Below are positions 19,453-26,674 of a DNA stretch of 64,000 bases, piece by piece. The position numbers and the translations under genes were made by a program. The notes beneath the pieces are model-generated. The model ran no database searches. It was given only the letters and a program-made list of their open reading frames with translations, and was not told the DNA's origin. The stretch covers positions 806,001 to 870,000 of the forward strand of contig NZ_JBHZGI010000001.1 of the NCBI RefSeq assembly GCF_051900535.1. Reading direction: 5' to 3'. Within the stretch, counting starts at the first letter, position 1. Each line of letters begins with the position of its first letter. The DNA comes from Frateuria_A sp051900535. Lineage in GTDB: Bacteria; Pseudomonadota; Gammaproteobacteria; Xanthomonadales; Rhodanobacteraceae.

Positions 19453-21231
19453 TCAGAAATGGGCCAGCGCGCTGGCCACTTCGACATCGCCCATCACGCA
19501 ATTGCGCCCCGCGCGCTTGGCGCGATAGAGCGCCGCGTCGGCTTCCCTGCACAGGCGCTGCACGCCGTAGCCGGAGGTGGCGGTCGAGGCCAGTCCGACG
19601 CTGGCCGACACCGTGATGTCGCAGCCGTCCTTGACCACCGGCGTCGCGACGATCGCCGCGCGGATGCGGTTGGCGATTTCCATGCCCTGCTCTCGCGAAC
19701 ATTCGTACAGCAGGATGCCGAACTCCTCGCCGCCCAGGCGGCCGAACAGGTCGATGGGGCGCAACTGGTGCTGGCAGGCGGCGACAGCGCGCTTGAGCAC
19801 CGTATCGCCCATCGCATGGCCGTGGTTGTCGTTGATGAGCTTGAAGTGATCCAGGTCCAGCACGATCAGGCAGGCATGCCCCACCTTCCTGTCGAGCTGC
19901 TGCAGGGCATGCTCTGCCCTGCACATGAAGTGCTGGTGGTTGAGGATGCCGGTCAGGCCGTCCAGCCGCGAAAGCTTCTTGAAGCGCAGCTGGGAACGCT
20001 TCAGGCGGAACATCCAGAAGACGATGGAGGCGATGGCCACCAGCAACAGGATGTTGTAGAGCCGGCTGGTTTCGACCGCCTTGGTGGCCAGTGCCTGCTG
20101 CAGCCGCAGGATCTTGTTCTGCCTGCTCAGGCTCTCGGTTTTCAGCTTCTGGGCAAGCATGTGCTGCTTGGCCGATTCGTAGGCCAGCGTCCTGGCTCTG
20201 ACTTCGTCGAGGTATCCGGTGTTCTGGGCGACGTACTTTTCGTAATACGCAAGCGCGGCCGCTGTGTTGCCCTCGCGCTTTTCGATCTTGTAGAGCACGT
20301 CGTAAGCATCGGCCAGCCAATCGTTGAAGTTGCCCGGCGGGACCATCGCCACGGCGGCAAGGGCGGCTTTCCTGGCCGCGCCATCGCGGCCCAGCTGGGC
20401 GTAGGCCTGCGCCCGCTCCACTTGCGAGGACAGCAGGTGCGGGAAATAGTCATTGGCCCGAACGCTGGGGCCACGCCGATCGATCAGGGCCAGCGCCTTG
20501 GCCGGCTGATTCTCCTCCAGGTAAAGGCTCGCCAGGAGGAGCCAAATGGAATTGGACATGACCGGCTCATGCGCGGTTTCGCAGATATCGATGGCGTGCT
20601 GCACCACCGGACTGGCGGAGGTCAGTCGCTTGCCGTTGTAGAGCGCCGCGACCTCCCGCGAGAACGGACGGCACAGGTTCTCGCCCGGTGGCACGGCGTC
20701 CTCGGCCATCTTTGCGTACTGGATCGCCAGATCGACCTCGCCGGCGAAGTTGAGCGTCTGGGAGAGGTCTGACGCCAGGTAGTACCGGGCCTCTGGATCC
20801 TTGATGCGGGGAAAGCTGGCCGCAAGGCTGTTGGCCAGGGTGAAGGCATCCTCATAGCGACGGCTGAGCGTCAGGTTGTTCACGAGCAGGCCCGACGCCT
20901 TGGCGGCCAGGAGCTCGTTACCGGAGTGATCGGCCACATCGCGCAGCTGCGATTCCGATTTGGCGTAGTCGCCCTGGAACATCGTTTCCCAGGCGTCGAG
21001 ATATCGCAGCTGCCATTGTTCGGCTGGGGTCAAGCGCGGCGCTTCACGATGGATCCGGGCCAACATCTCCACGAAGACGGCATGGTCCTTGGTCCGCAGA
21101 CTTTCGGCCCGGTCGAGGAACTGTCCAGGGTCCGCGATCGTCGCAACCGCCGGATTCGCCTGCGCAAGCAGGCACCAAGCCAAGCCCACCCATGCGGACC
21201 AGGAGATAGTGCGGCTTGGCAGCCGTGGCAC
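19453..21231 (-). CDS. TPR-containing membrane diguanylate cyclase (GGDEF)
   Basis: A 592-residue inner-membrane enzyme that makes cyclic di-GMP. A signal peptide/anchor (about 1-30) is followed by a periplasmic TPR-rich sensor (about 35-385), a membrane segment (ILLLVAIASIVFWMF, about 395-412) and a cytoplasmic GGDEF domain (about 425-585). The active site is GGEEF, and an RxxD inhibitory I-site (RPID) lies five residues upstream, so it should be active and feedback-inhibited. The start is a GTG. It begins 15 bases after the precursor-like gene on the same strand and is probably in one transcript with it and the borosin-type methyltransferase. Confidence 0.88.
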   Translation of the reverse strand: MPRLPSRTISWSAWVGLAWCLLAQANPAVATIADPGQFLDRAESLRTKDHAVFVEMLARIHREAPRLTPAEQWQLRYLDAWETMFQGDYAKSESQLRDVADHSGNELLAAKASGLLVNNLTLSRRYEDAFTLANSLAASFPRIKDPEARYYLASDLSQTLNFAGEVDLAIQYAKMAEDAVPPGENLCRPFSREVAALYNGKRLTSASPVVQHAIDICETAHEPVMSNSIWLLLASLYLEENQPAKALALIDRRGPSVRANDYFPHLLSSQVERAQAYAQLGRDGAARKAALAAVAMVPPGNFNDWLADAYDVLYKIEKREGNTAAALAYYEKYVAQNTGYLDEVRARTLAYESAKQHMLAQKLKTESLSRQNKILRLQQALATKAVETSRLYNILLLVAIASIVFWMFRLKRSQLRFKKLSRLDGLTGILNHQHFMCRAEHALQQLDRKVGHACLIVLDLDHFKLINDNHGHAMGDTVLKRAVAACQHQLRPIDLFGRLGGEEFGILLYECSREQGMEIANRIRAAIVATPVVKDGCDITVSASVGLASTATSGYGVQRLCREADAALYRAKRAGRNCVMGDVEVASALAHF

Positions 21232-21246
21232 GGCGAAAGGCCCGTA

Positions 21247-21513
21247 TTACGACTGGGCGGGTGCAGGACCGTCGAGCGGTTCCTCTTCGAGAGGTTGCTC
21301 TTCGTGGGCAGGCATCTGGACGGACTGGGGCGACAGATTGGGCTGTTGCCCAAATTCCGCGGACAGCATCGAACGGTCGCGGGAGGCCACCGCTGCCACC
21401 AGCGCCGGGGATGCCTGCCCCTGCTCGAGCAGGCGCGCCATCTCGTCCGCGGGCGCATGACGCAACGAGGCGTTGCCGCCAATGGTCTCCAGCAGATCGA
21501 TCGTGTCCTTCAT
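21247..21513 (-). CDS. Putative split-borosin precursor peptide (88 aa)
   Basis: An 88-residue peptide, start MKDTIDLLETIGGNASLRHA. The first ~50 residues are predicted helical. They align by eye with the leader/binding domain of the Shewanella borosin precursor SonA: an LL(or FF)-x-IG-x-(N/D)A-x-L block, then an (A)-V-(A/M)-(S/T)-x-D-x3-L-x4-G block. The remaining ~38 residues (GQQPNLSPQSVQMPAHEEQ onward) are proline-, glutamine- and glutamate-rich and would be the core and acidic tail. It lies 97 bases after an alpha-N-methyltransferase of the same system. I used the ATG at 21513, preceded by a purine-rich GGGGAAG. Methylation sites cannot be read from sequence. Confidence 0.7.
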   Translation of the reverse strand: MKDTIDLLETIGGNASLRHAPADEMARLLEQGQASPALVAAVASRDRSMLSAEFGQQPNLSPQSVQMPAHEEQPLEEEPLDGPAPAQS

Positions 21514-21541
21514 GTTTCTTCCCCTGTTCGTCAACGGTGAT

Positions 21542-21603
21542 CAAAGCCCTGGGCCTGCAACCGGCTCTGTACGCCTGAACCCCGGGAGCGGCGCGGGGCT
21601 TTG
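21542..21603. promoter_or_regulatory. Inverted repeat in the methyltransferase-precursor intercistronic leader
   Basis: CAAAGCCC (21542-21549) and GGGCTTTG (21596-21603) are a perfect eight-base inverted repeat. An alternative CCCCG/CGGGG hairpin (21580-21584/21594-21598) shares bases with it, so two exclusive RNA structures are possible just upstream of the precursor gene. It might set the enzyme-to-precursor ratio; function is inference. Confidence 0.35.
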
Positions 21604-21610
21604 GCTAGGA

Positions 21611-22441
21611 TTATCCGACTCTCGCCACGGTGTCCAACTCGTCCAGCTCGGCCAATCGCGCCTGCATTTCCCGGTTCGGCTTGAGCGCGAATGCCGGCGG
21701 CAGCACCACGGTCTCCTCGGCGCTCAACGCGGCTCGCGGGAGGTCCTGAAGGGCGACGCGCCGCACCCTCGGCTTCTCGATCGGCAAGGTGGCCGCGCGG
21801 TAGATGATGACCTCGTGGTCGGCGGGGTAGTCCCGCCGCAGCAATTCCACCATCAACTGGCGGTATGCCGGGCCGGTGGCAAAACGCCCGAGCGAGCGAT
21901 CGCCGACCAGGGCGACCTGCCAAAGCACCACATAACCGGCGGGATCGATCCGCCGTTCGTAGAAAAGCAATTGGCTCGCCTCGAAATGCTGGCAACCGAA
22001 ACGGCCCGGATCGATGCCCAGGTCCGCATACAGGCAGTCCTCGGCGGAGACACCCGGCTCCATGTGCGCTTCGAATCCCTCCACGCGCGCCACCTCGATC
22101 GCCTTATGCGGCGACCAGGCAAAAATGCCAGGGTGTCCATAGAAAACCCCGCACACCCGCTTGCCGGCGCGCACTTCGACCATCATCAATTCCACCCACT
22201 CGCGATAGGTCTTCAGTCGCGACTTGCCTTCGCGGTAATACGGCTGAAGGCTGCGGACGTCGGGGTGCATGCGCTCGAGCCATTTCTCGACGATGCCGTC
22301 GGATAGCCCCGCGAACACCACGTCGGCTTGCTCGATGTGGCTGCGCGCCAGCGGCGTCAGGTGCGAGCCGAGGGTCATGCCCATGCCGACGCAGGCCAGG
22401 CTGCCGCGTGTCTTGTGCGCTAGCGCAGAGAACGTATCCAT
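21611..22441 (-). CDS. Borosin-type peptide alpha-N-methyltransferase (tetrapyrrole-methylase fold)
   Basis: A 276-residue SAM-dependent enzyme of the tetrapyrrole (corrin/porphyrin) methylase fold. It opens with SLACVGMGMTLGSHLTPLAR. The diagnostic blocks are QADVVFAGLSDGIVEKWLE, YREGKSRLKTYREWVE, GVFYGHPGIFAWSPHKAI, FEAHMEPGVSAEDCLYADLG and HFEASQLLFYERRIDP. These match the Shewanella SonM-type split-borosin N-methyltransferases, which methylate backbone amides of a separate precursor, better than cobalamin or siroheme methylases. The residues after the fold end at NREMQARLAELDELD. I start at the ATG at 22441; an ATG at 22459 is possible, and neither has a good ribosome site. Confidence 0.82.
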   Translation of the reverse strand: MDTFSALAHKTRGSLACVGMGMTLGSHLTPLARSHIEQADVVFAGLSDGIVEKWLERMHPDVRSLQPYYREGKSRLKTYREWVELMMVEVRAGKRVCGVFYGHPGIFAWSPHKAIEVARVEGFEAHMEPGVSAEDCLYADLGIDPGRFGCQHFEASQLLFYERRIDPAGYVVLWQVALVGDRSLGRFATGPAYRQLMVELLRRDYPADHEVIIYRAATLPIEKPRVRRVALQDLPRAALSAEETVVLPPAFALKPNREMQARLAELDELDTVARVG

Positions 22442-22494
22442 CGCGTGATGGTAAAGCAAACCCGACGCGGCGGCGGGCCGACTTCAATCACGCG
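22442..22494. promoter_or_regulatory. Inverted repeat upstream of the borosin methyltransferase
   Basis: CGCGTGAT (22442-22449) and ATCACGCG (22487-22494) form an eight-base inverted repeat 37 bases apart in the upstream region. No convincing -35/-10 pair was found. It could be a regulator site or chance in GC-rich DNA. Confidence 0.3.
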
Positions 22495-22526
22495 CACGCC
22501 CCCGGCCATGGACCGGGGGCGTGCGC
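22492..22526 (-). terminator. Strong 14-bp hairpin after the SPGFWKN secreted gene
   Basis: GCGCACGCCCCCGG (22492-22505) pairs perfectly with CCGGGGGCGTGCGC (22513-22526) around the loop CCATGGA. It sits 13 bases beyond the stop of the minus-strand secreted protein gene, so it likely ends that transcript before the borosin operon. No U-run follows. Confidence 0.6.
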
Positions 22527-22538
22527 CAGGCAGTGCGG

Positions 22539-23363
22539 TCAGTCCAGCGGGACCTTGTAATTGCCGTGGTTGTCGATCGGGCAGGCGCATTCGTTACCCA
22601 CTTGCTTGGGAGCGAAGTGGTAGCCCGGAATGCGGCTGGTGAGATAGGCGGCCGTCGCCTTGTAGGCATTCAGCCCGTACGGCGGCTTGGCCGAGCCGAA
22701 GGTATTGCCGCCGGGCGTGGTGAGCACCTGCCACAGCGTCGGCTGGGCGGCCGAGGGCGTGATGTAGAAGCTGGGTACGACGGTGTCGTTGAACGCGGCG
22801 TACTTGTCCACGCCGACCAGGTTCCAGGCATCCTGCGAGGCGTTCTTCCAGAAGCCCGGCGAGCACCAAGCGCCCGGGGTCTTCATCGGCTGGCAACCGT
22901 GGCTGACGACCAGCTGCACGTTGCCGTGGGCGACCTCGCCCTCGTACGTGGCCGTCACCGGCAGGCCGACCAGTTTGCTGTAGCGGTAGTACTTGCTCGC
23001 GTACTTGAAGGTGCCGCCGACCTGGATCATTTGCACGGTGCGATCCGGCAGGGTCAACGTGGCCGACACCGCGCCATTGGCGGTGAGCACCCAGACCAGA
23101 TAACCCTGCCCGGTCTGGTAGGGCTGGCCCGTTCCATTCCAGTTGGCGAACAGGCCGGTACCGCCATCGTCGGCATCGTCCTGCCCCGTGAGACCGCAGC
23201 GCTCGTCCTGGAGATTGTGCGTGTTGCCGTCGAAGCTGAAGCCCTGACCGGTATAGGTGACGACCGTGGTCGCCCATGCCGGCGCGGCGCCGACCAGGGT
23301 CAGCAGCAGGGCCAGCAAGGGCATCCCGAGCAAGCGGGTGATCTTCATGAGCCTGGACTTCAT
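22539..23363 (-). CDS. Secreted protein with CSPGFWKN motif
   Basis: A 274-residue protein with a Sec signal peptide, MKSRLMKITRLLGMPLLALL up to about residue 30 (AWA). The mature part is beta-rich for roughly 150 residues (VTYTGQGFSFDGNTHNL, LVWVLTANGAVSATLTLP). It is followed by VVSHGCQPMKTPGAWCSPGFWKN. The SPGFWKN motif recurs in exported proteins of unknown function. Conserved cysteines (CG, CQ, CSPG, CACP) suggest disulfides. The start is taken at 23363, with GGGAG upstream; an internal start at 23348 also gives a signal peptide. Function unknown. It is divergent from the LuxR regulator. Confidence 0.7.
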   Translation of the reverse strand: MKSRLMKITRLLGMPLLALLLTLVGAAPAWATTVVTYTGQGFSFDGNTHNLQDERCGLTGQDDADDGGTGLFANWNGTGQPYQTGQGYLVWVLTANGAVSATLTLPDRTVQMIQVGGTFKYASKYYRYSKLVGLPVTATYEGEVAHGNVQLVVSHGCQPMKTPGAWCSPGFWKNASQDAWNLVGVDKYAAFNDTVVPSFYITPSAAQPTLWQVLTTPGGNTFGSAKPPYGLNAYKATAAYLTSRIPGYHFAPKQVGNECACPIDNHGNYKVPLD

Positions 23364-23575
23364 GAGCGTGTACTCCCGGGGACCGCCGCAGCGGGGGAGC
23401 GCAGCATGCAGTGCACGCCACGCCGGTTGAATACTCCGAACGGAGTACGCCCACGTCCCGTCCGGCGGAAGGGACAAGCGGAGCCGGCGGCACGGTCCCG
23501 CCGTTACACATCCCACTCACGCCACCGAATCGATCCTTCGCGCGGGGACAAGGCGCGGGACCATGGGAGGGCCGC

Positions 23576-24235
23576 GTGATCAGCATCGTGCTAGGTGGCC
23601 CGGACCCTGCCAATCGGCGTGCACTCGCCGCCGGTTTCGAACACTTCGACGAGCTGCGGGTGCTTGGCGACAGCGGCGCGCCGGAGCACTTGTCGATGCT
23701 GGTCGCCACCCACCGTCCTTCGGTGGTGGTGATCGAAGCGTGCTGGGCCCACGCCAGTCCCGGACTGCTCGGCTACCTGCTGGCCCGCCCCGCCGCGCCG
23801 CGCATCCTCGCCTACGCCGATACGCTGGCGCGACCGGAAGTTCTGGCCACCGTGAAGCTGGGCGTGCACGGTTGCCTGCCCCGCCACGCGCTTCTGCCGG
23901 CATGGCGCCGCGCGATCCTGGCCATCCATGCGGGCGATGCCTGGATTCCCCGCGCACTGATGGCCGCGGCCCTGTCCGACTTCAGGCACCTGCTGCAACT
24001 GGACCCGCCGCGCGCACCGGGCATCGGACCGCTCACCGATCGCCAGCGCGAGATCGTGCGCTGGGTGGCGCAGGGCATGAGCAACAAGGAAATCGGCCGA
24101 CACCTGGGGATCAGCCCGACCACGGTGAAGACCCACTTGCACAACATCTTCGAGCGCGCCGGGATCAACGGCCGCCAGCAGCTGGCCGTGCGTGCGCTCA
24201 GGACCAACGGCACACCGGCGCAGGAAGTGAACTGA
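23576..24235 (+). CDS. LuxR-family orphan regulator with degenerate receiver
   Basis: A 219-residue DNA-binding protein with a GTG start at 23576 behind GGGAGGG. The N-terminal ~115 residues have the length and strand pattern of a response-regulator receiver. The phospho-acceptor position is E54 (VVVIEACW) instead of Asp, the acidic pair of beta-1 is absent (GGPDP), and the beta-5 lysine is arginine in GCLPRH. It is therefore unlikely to be phosphorylated. The C-terminal LuxR HTH is canonical: LTDRQREIVRWVAQGMSNKE followed by IGRHLGISPTTVKTHLHNIF. No partner kinase is nearby. It lies between genes for secreted proteins and could control them. Confidence 0.88.
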   Translation: MISIVLGGPDPANRRALAAGFEHFDELRVLGDSGAPEHLSMLVATHRPSVVVIEACWAHASPGLLGYLLARPAAPRILAYADTLARPEVLATVKLGVHGCLPRHALLPAWRRAILAIHAGDAWIPRALMAAALSDFRHLLQLDPPRAPGIGPLTDRQREIVRWVAQGMSNKEIGRHLGISPTTVKTHLHNIFERAGINGRQQLAVRALRTNGTPAQEVN

Positions 24236-24296
24236 ACTGGACGGCGTGGCCGGCGATGGATACGGTTCCCGCGTCCATCGCCGGCCGCGTTCTATC

Positions 24297-26162
24297 TCAG
24301 AGCTGGAGCCGCGAGATGCGCGTGGACCAGTTGCCGAGCGCACCACGCGTGCCACCGCACTGGAACAGCGGCGGGGTCAGGTACTGGGCCAGCGTGCACG
24401 AATGCGCGATGTATTCCGAGGCGGTCCAGATCGTGTTGCCCTCGGCCGCCGCCGCGCCGTAGTCACCCCAGCGAGGACGGCCGCCACCCAGGTAGGGAAT
24501 GCCGGTGAAGCCATCCCACGGCGCCGCACCCGCGGCGGCGATGTGCACGTCGCCGGCGCCGAGCTTGGCGTCGAAGCTGGCATAGCCCGCGCTGGGCCAG
24601 TCGTTCGGGCCGACCACGGTGAACGCGATCACGCCGCGACCGCTCTGCGTCACCGCGGAGGTGCCGTAGGTGAGGTTGGCATCCGGCAGCGCCAGCGTTC
24701 CGTTGGCGAACACGCCGCCGGACTTCGGATCGATCACGAAGTACGCAACGCCCGATCCATGGTTGCCGCCCTCAAGCAGCACGTCGGTGTCGAGCGTGCC
24801 CCACAGCTTGCCGTTGGCGAAGCTGACCTGCTGCATGCGCGAGTCGTTGACCGCGAGCGCACGCGGCGTCGAGTACACGATGTTGGGATAGCCGAGGTAG
24901 GTCGGCGCACAGCCGGTGAGTGCGAAGCAGTCGCGCAGCGGTGCGTCGCCGGGCTTCTGTTGCGCGAGGCTGGTGGGCACCGCGTAGGTCTGCACGCCCA
25001 CCGCAGAAACGTCCAGCGTCAGCGACATGGGCGCGCTGTCGATCGCGCCGGTGTGGGACACCGACCAAAGCCAGATCGTGTTCGACGTGCCTTCATCGTA
25101 GAACACCGCGTCGGAGCTCAGCAGGTATTCCGTGCCACCATGCGCGCCGGCGTACTGCCCGCCGGTGGAAATGGCCGGCCACACCGTGAACGCGGGGGCC
25201 GGCACGCTCGGGTCGCCGGCATTGAACAGCACCACGTTGGGCGAGGGATCACCCGCCACCAGCGCGCGCTTGGAGATGGCATAGATCTGCGCGCCGTAGA
25301 AGCCCGGACCGAACAGCGAGAACTCGTTGGTGGTCAGGAAGATCGCGTTGGCGTCGGCGCCGATGTGCGGATAGTCGCCCAGGCAGAAGCCATCCGTGCA
25401 TCCGTGGTCCGGCGTGCCGTCAGTGCCGTTGTTCTGCACCGGCAACTGGTAGACCGTCCAGGCCCCGGTCGGATCGGCCGTCTGGCTGACCGCGATGTCC
25501 AGGTGGTTGGTGCCCGACAGCGCCGAGGTGGTACCGACGCGATCGAGCGTCAGCACGACGTGGAACCAGCGGCGGGTGTCGGCGTCGTAGTAGCACGACG
25601 GGTCGGTGATGTCCGGTCCGTAGGCGCCGGTGGTGCGGTTGATCGCGGCCGGGTAGCCGTAGAACGTGTTCAGGTCGACCGGTCCGACCAGCTCGTTGCC
25701 CGCGCGGTCGTAGATAGACAGCACGTCGTTCACGCTTTCCACGACGAAGCCGTTGCCGGCACACAGACCCTGGTCCGGCGGCTCGACCGAGAACTGGTTG
25801 CCGTTGTTGGCGTAGCGCTGGTCGTGGAAGTTCAGCCCTTCGAAGCCGCCCGCCAGCTGCGGATGCGACTTCGCGCGTGTCGCATTGCCCATGACGTTCA
25901 AGCCGTTGTTGCGATGACCGTGGCTTATGGTGCGGTTCACCACCGGCTCCTGCCCGAGGTCGTCCTCGCCATCACCGGAATCGGCGTCGCCCGCCGTCAT
26001 CGCCGGATCCTGCTCCAGGCTCGTGAGCGGCGCGCCGCCCACGGGGGTGGTGTGTGGCACGGTGGTTGTGCCTTTCTGCAACTTCAGCGTGACGGGGGTT
26101 GCCCCCATCGCACAGGTGGCAAACGCCATCGCCGCGAGGGCGATGAGCAGTCGAGTTTTCAT
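24297..26162 (-). CDS. Large secreted protein of unknown function (621 aa)
   Basis: Signal peptide MKTRLLIALAAMAFATCAMG (cleavage near residue 20), then a 600-residue mature protein with no membrane anchor. It has repeated DPSCYYDADTRRWFHVV-like and FLTTNEFSLFGPGFYG-like stretches, many aspartates and glycines, and paired cysteines. This fits a beta-propeller or similar all-beta extracellular domain. No catalytic motif is recognised. I used the ATG at 26162 where the signal peptide begins; the open frame runs on to 26261. Secretion is firm, function unknown. It is divergent from the subtilase. Confidence 0.75.
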   Translation of the reverse strand: MKTRLLIALAAMAFATCAMGATPVTLKLQKGTTTVPHTTPVGGAPLTSLEQDPAMTAGDADSGDGEDDLGQEPVVNRTISHGHRNNGLNVMGNATRAKSHPQLAGGFEGLNFHDQRYANNGNQFSVEPPDQGLCAGNGFVVESVNDVLSIYDRAGNELVGPVDLNTFYGYPAAINRTTGAYGPDITDPSCYYDADTRRWFHVVLTLDRVGTTSALSGTNHLDIAVSQTADPTGAWTVYQLPVQNNGTDGTPDHGCTDGFCLGDYPHIGADANAIFLTTNEFSLFGPGFYGAQIYAISKRALVAGDPSPNVVLFNAGDPSVPAPAFTVWPAISTGGQYAGAHGGTEYLLSSDAVFYDEGTSNTIWLWSVSHTGAIDSAPMSLTLDVSAVGVQTYAVPTSLAQQKPGDAPLRDCFALTGCAPTYLGYPNIVYSTPRALAVNDSRMQQVSFANGKLWGTLDTDVLLEGGNHGSGVAYFVIDPKSGGVFANGTLALPDANLTYGTSAVTQSGRGVIAFTVVGPNDWPSAGYASFDAKLGAGDVHIAAAGAAPWDGFTGIPYLGGGRPRWGDYGAAAAEGNTIWTASEYIAHSCTLAQYLTPPLFQCGGTRGALGNWSTRISRLQL

Positions 26163-26674
26163 GGACGGTCTCCTGTCAATCCGTGAGTCGGTTAGGTGAC
26201 CGCGTCCCCCTGACAGGCGCCGCCGTCGATCAGGCCGACGAGCGTCTACGCAAGTACGCACACATGGGTGTGCGTGCGCGGACGATACGCCCGGGTTCGG
26301 CTGCTTGCCACAGTATTTTTGGAAGAGTTCGCTCCCATCCAGGAGCGTCCGTAAGGTGGGCGTTACCTCGCCACGTTCTCGGCAAATGCGGCTGGAGAGC
26401 TCGAGCCCACCTTGCGGGACGCAGCGGTTGGAGCTTTCGGGCCGCTGATTGGCCCGCTAATCGCCGCCCGGACTGCGCCTGCCACTTTCACGACAGCCCC
26501 ACAACCGTCTGCCTAGTGTCTACGCCAGTTTTCCCGCGGGGAGGCCGCGGTCAGTGCTTTGGCTGGGGGCGGGGGCTCTCCGGCACCAGGTTTCCCGTGA
26601 CAAGACGGCGCCATCCGGCGCTGTCGTCGCTTGACGCGCCGCATGTGTGGCGCCCACCACCGGAGGACCACCGC
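26163..26674. other. Divergent promoter region, secreted protein / subtilase
   Basis: A 512-base gap between divergent exported-protein genes, with no supported gene. It contains a seven-base inverted repeat CCTGTCA (26172-26178) / TGACAGG (26211-26217) in the 5' leader of the minus-strand gene. I found no convincing -35/-10 pair. Confidence 0.45.

Noticed and set aside
21611..22441. Cobalamin or siroheme biosynthesis methylase
   Set aside because: No cob/cys genes nearby, and the YGHPGIF, MEPGVSAEDCLYADLG and FEASQ blocks fit the SonM group better.
24246..26186. + strand frame opposite the 621-residue secreted protein
   Set aside because: The opposite strand encodes a signal-peptide protein with proper composition; this frame is Arg/Val-rich shadow.
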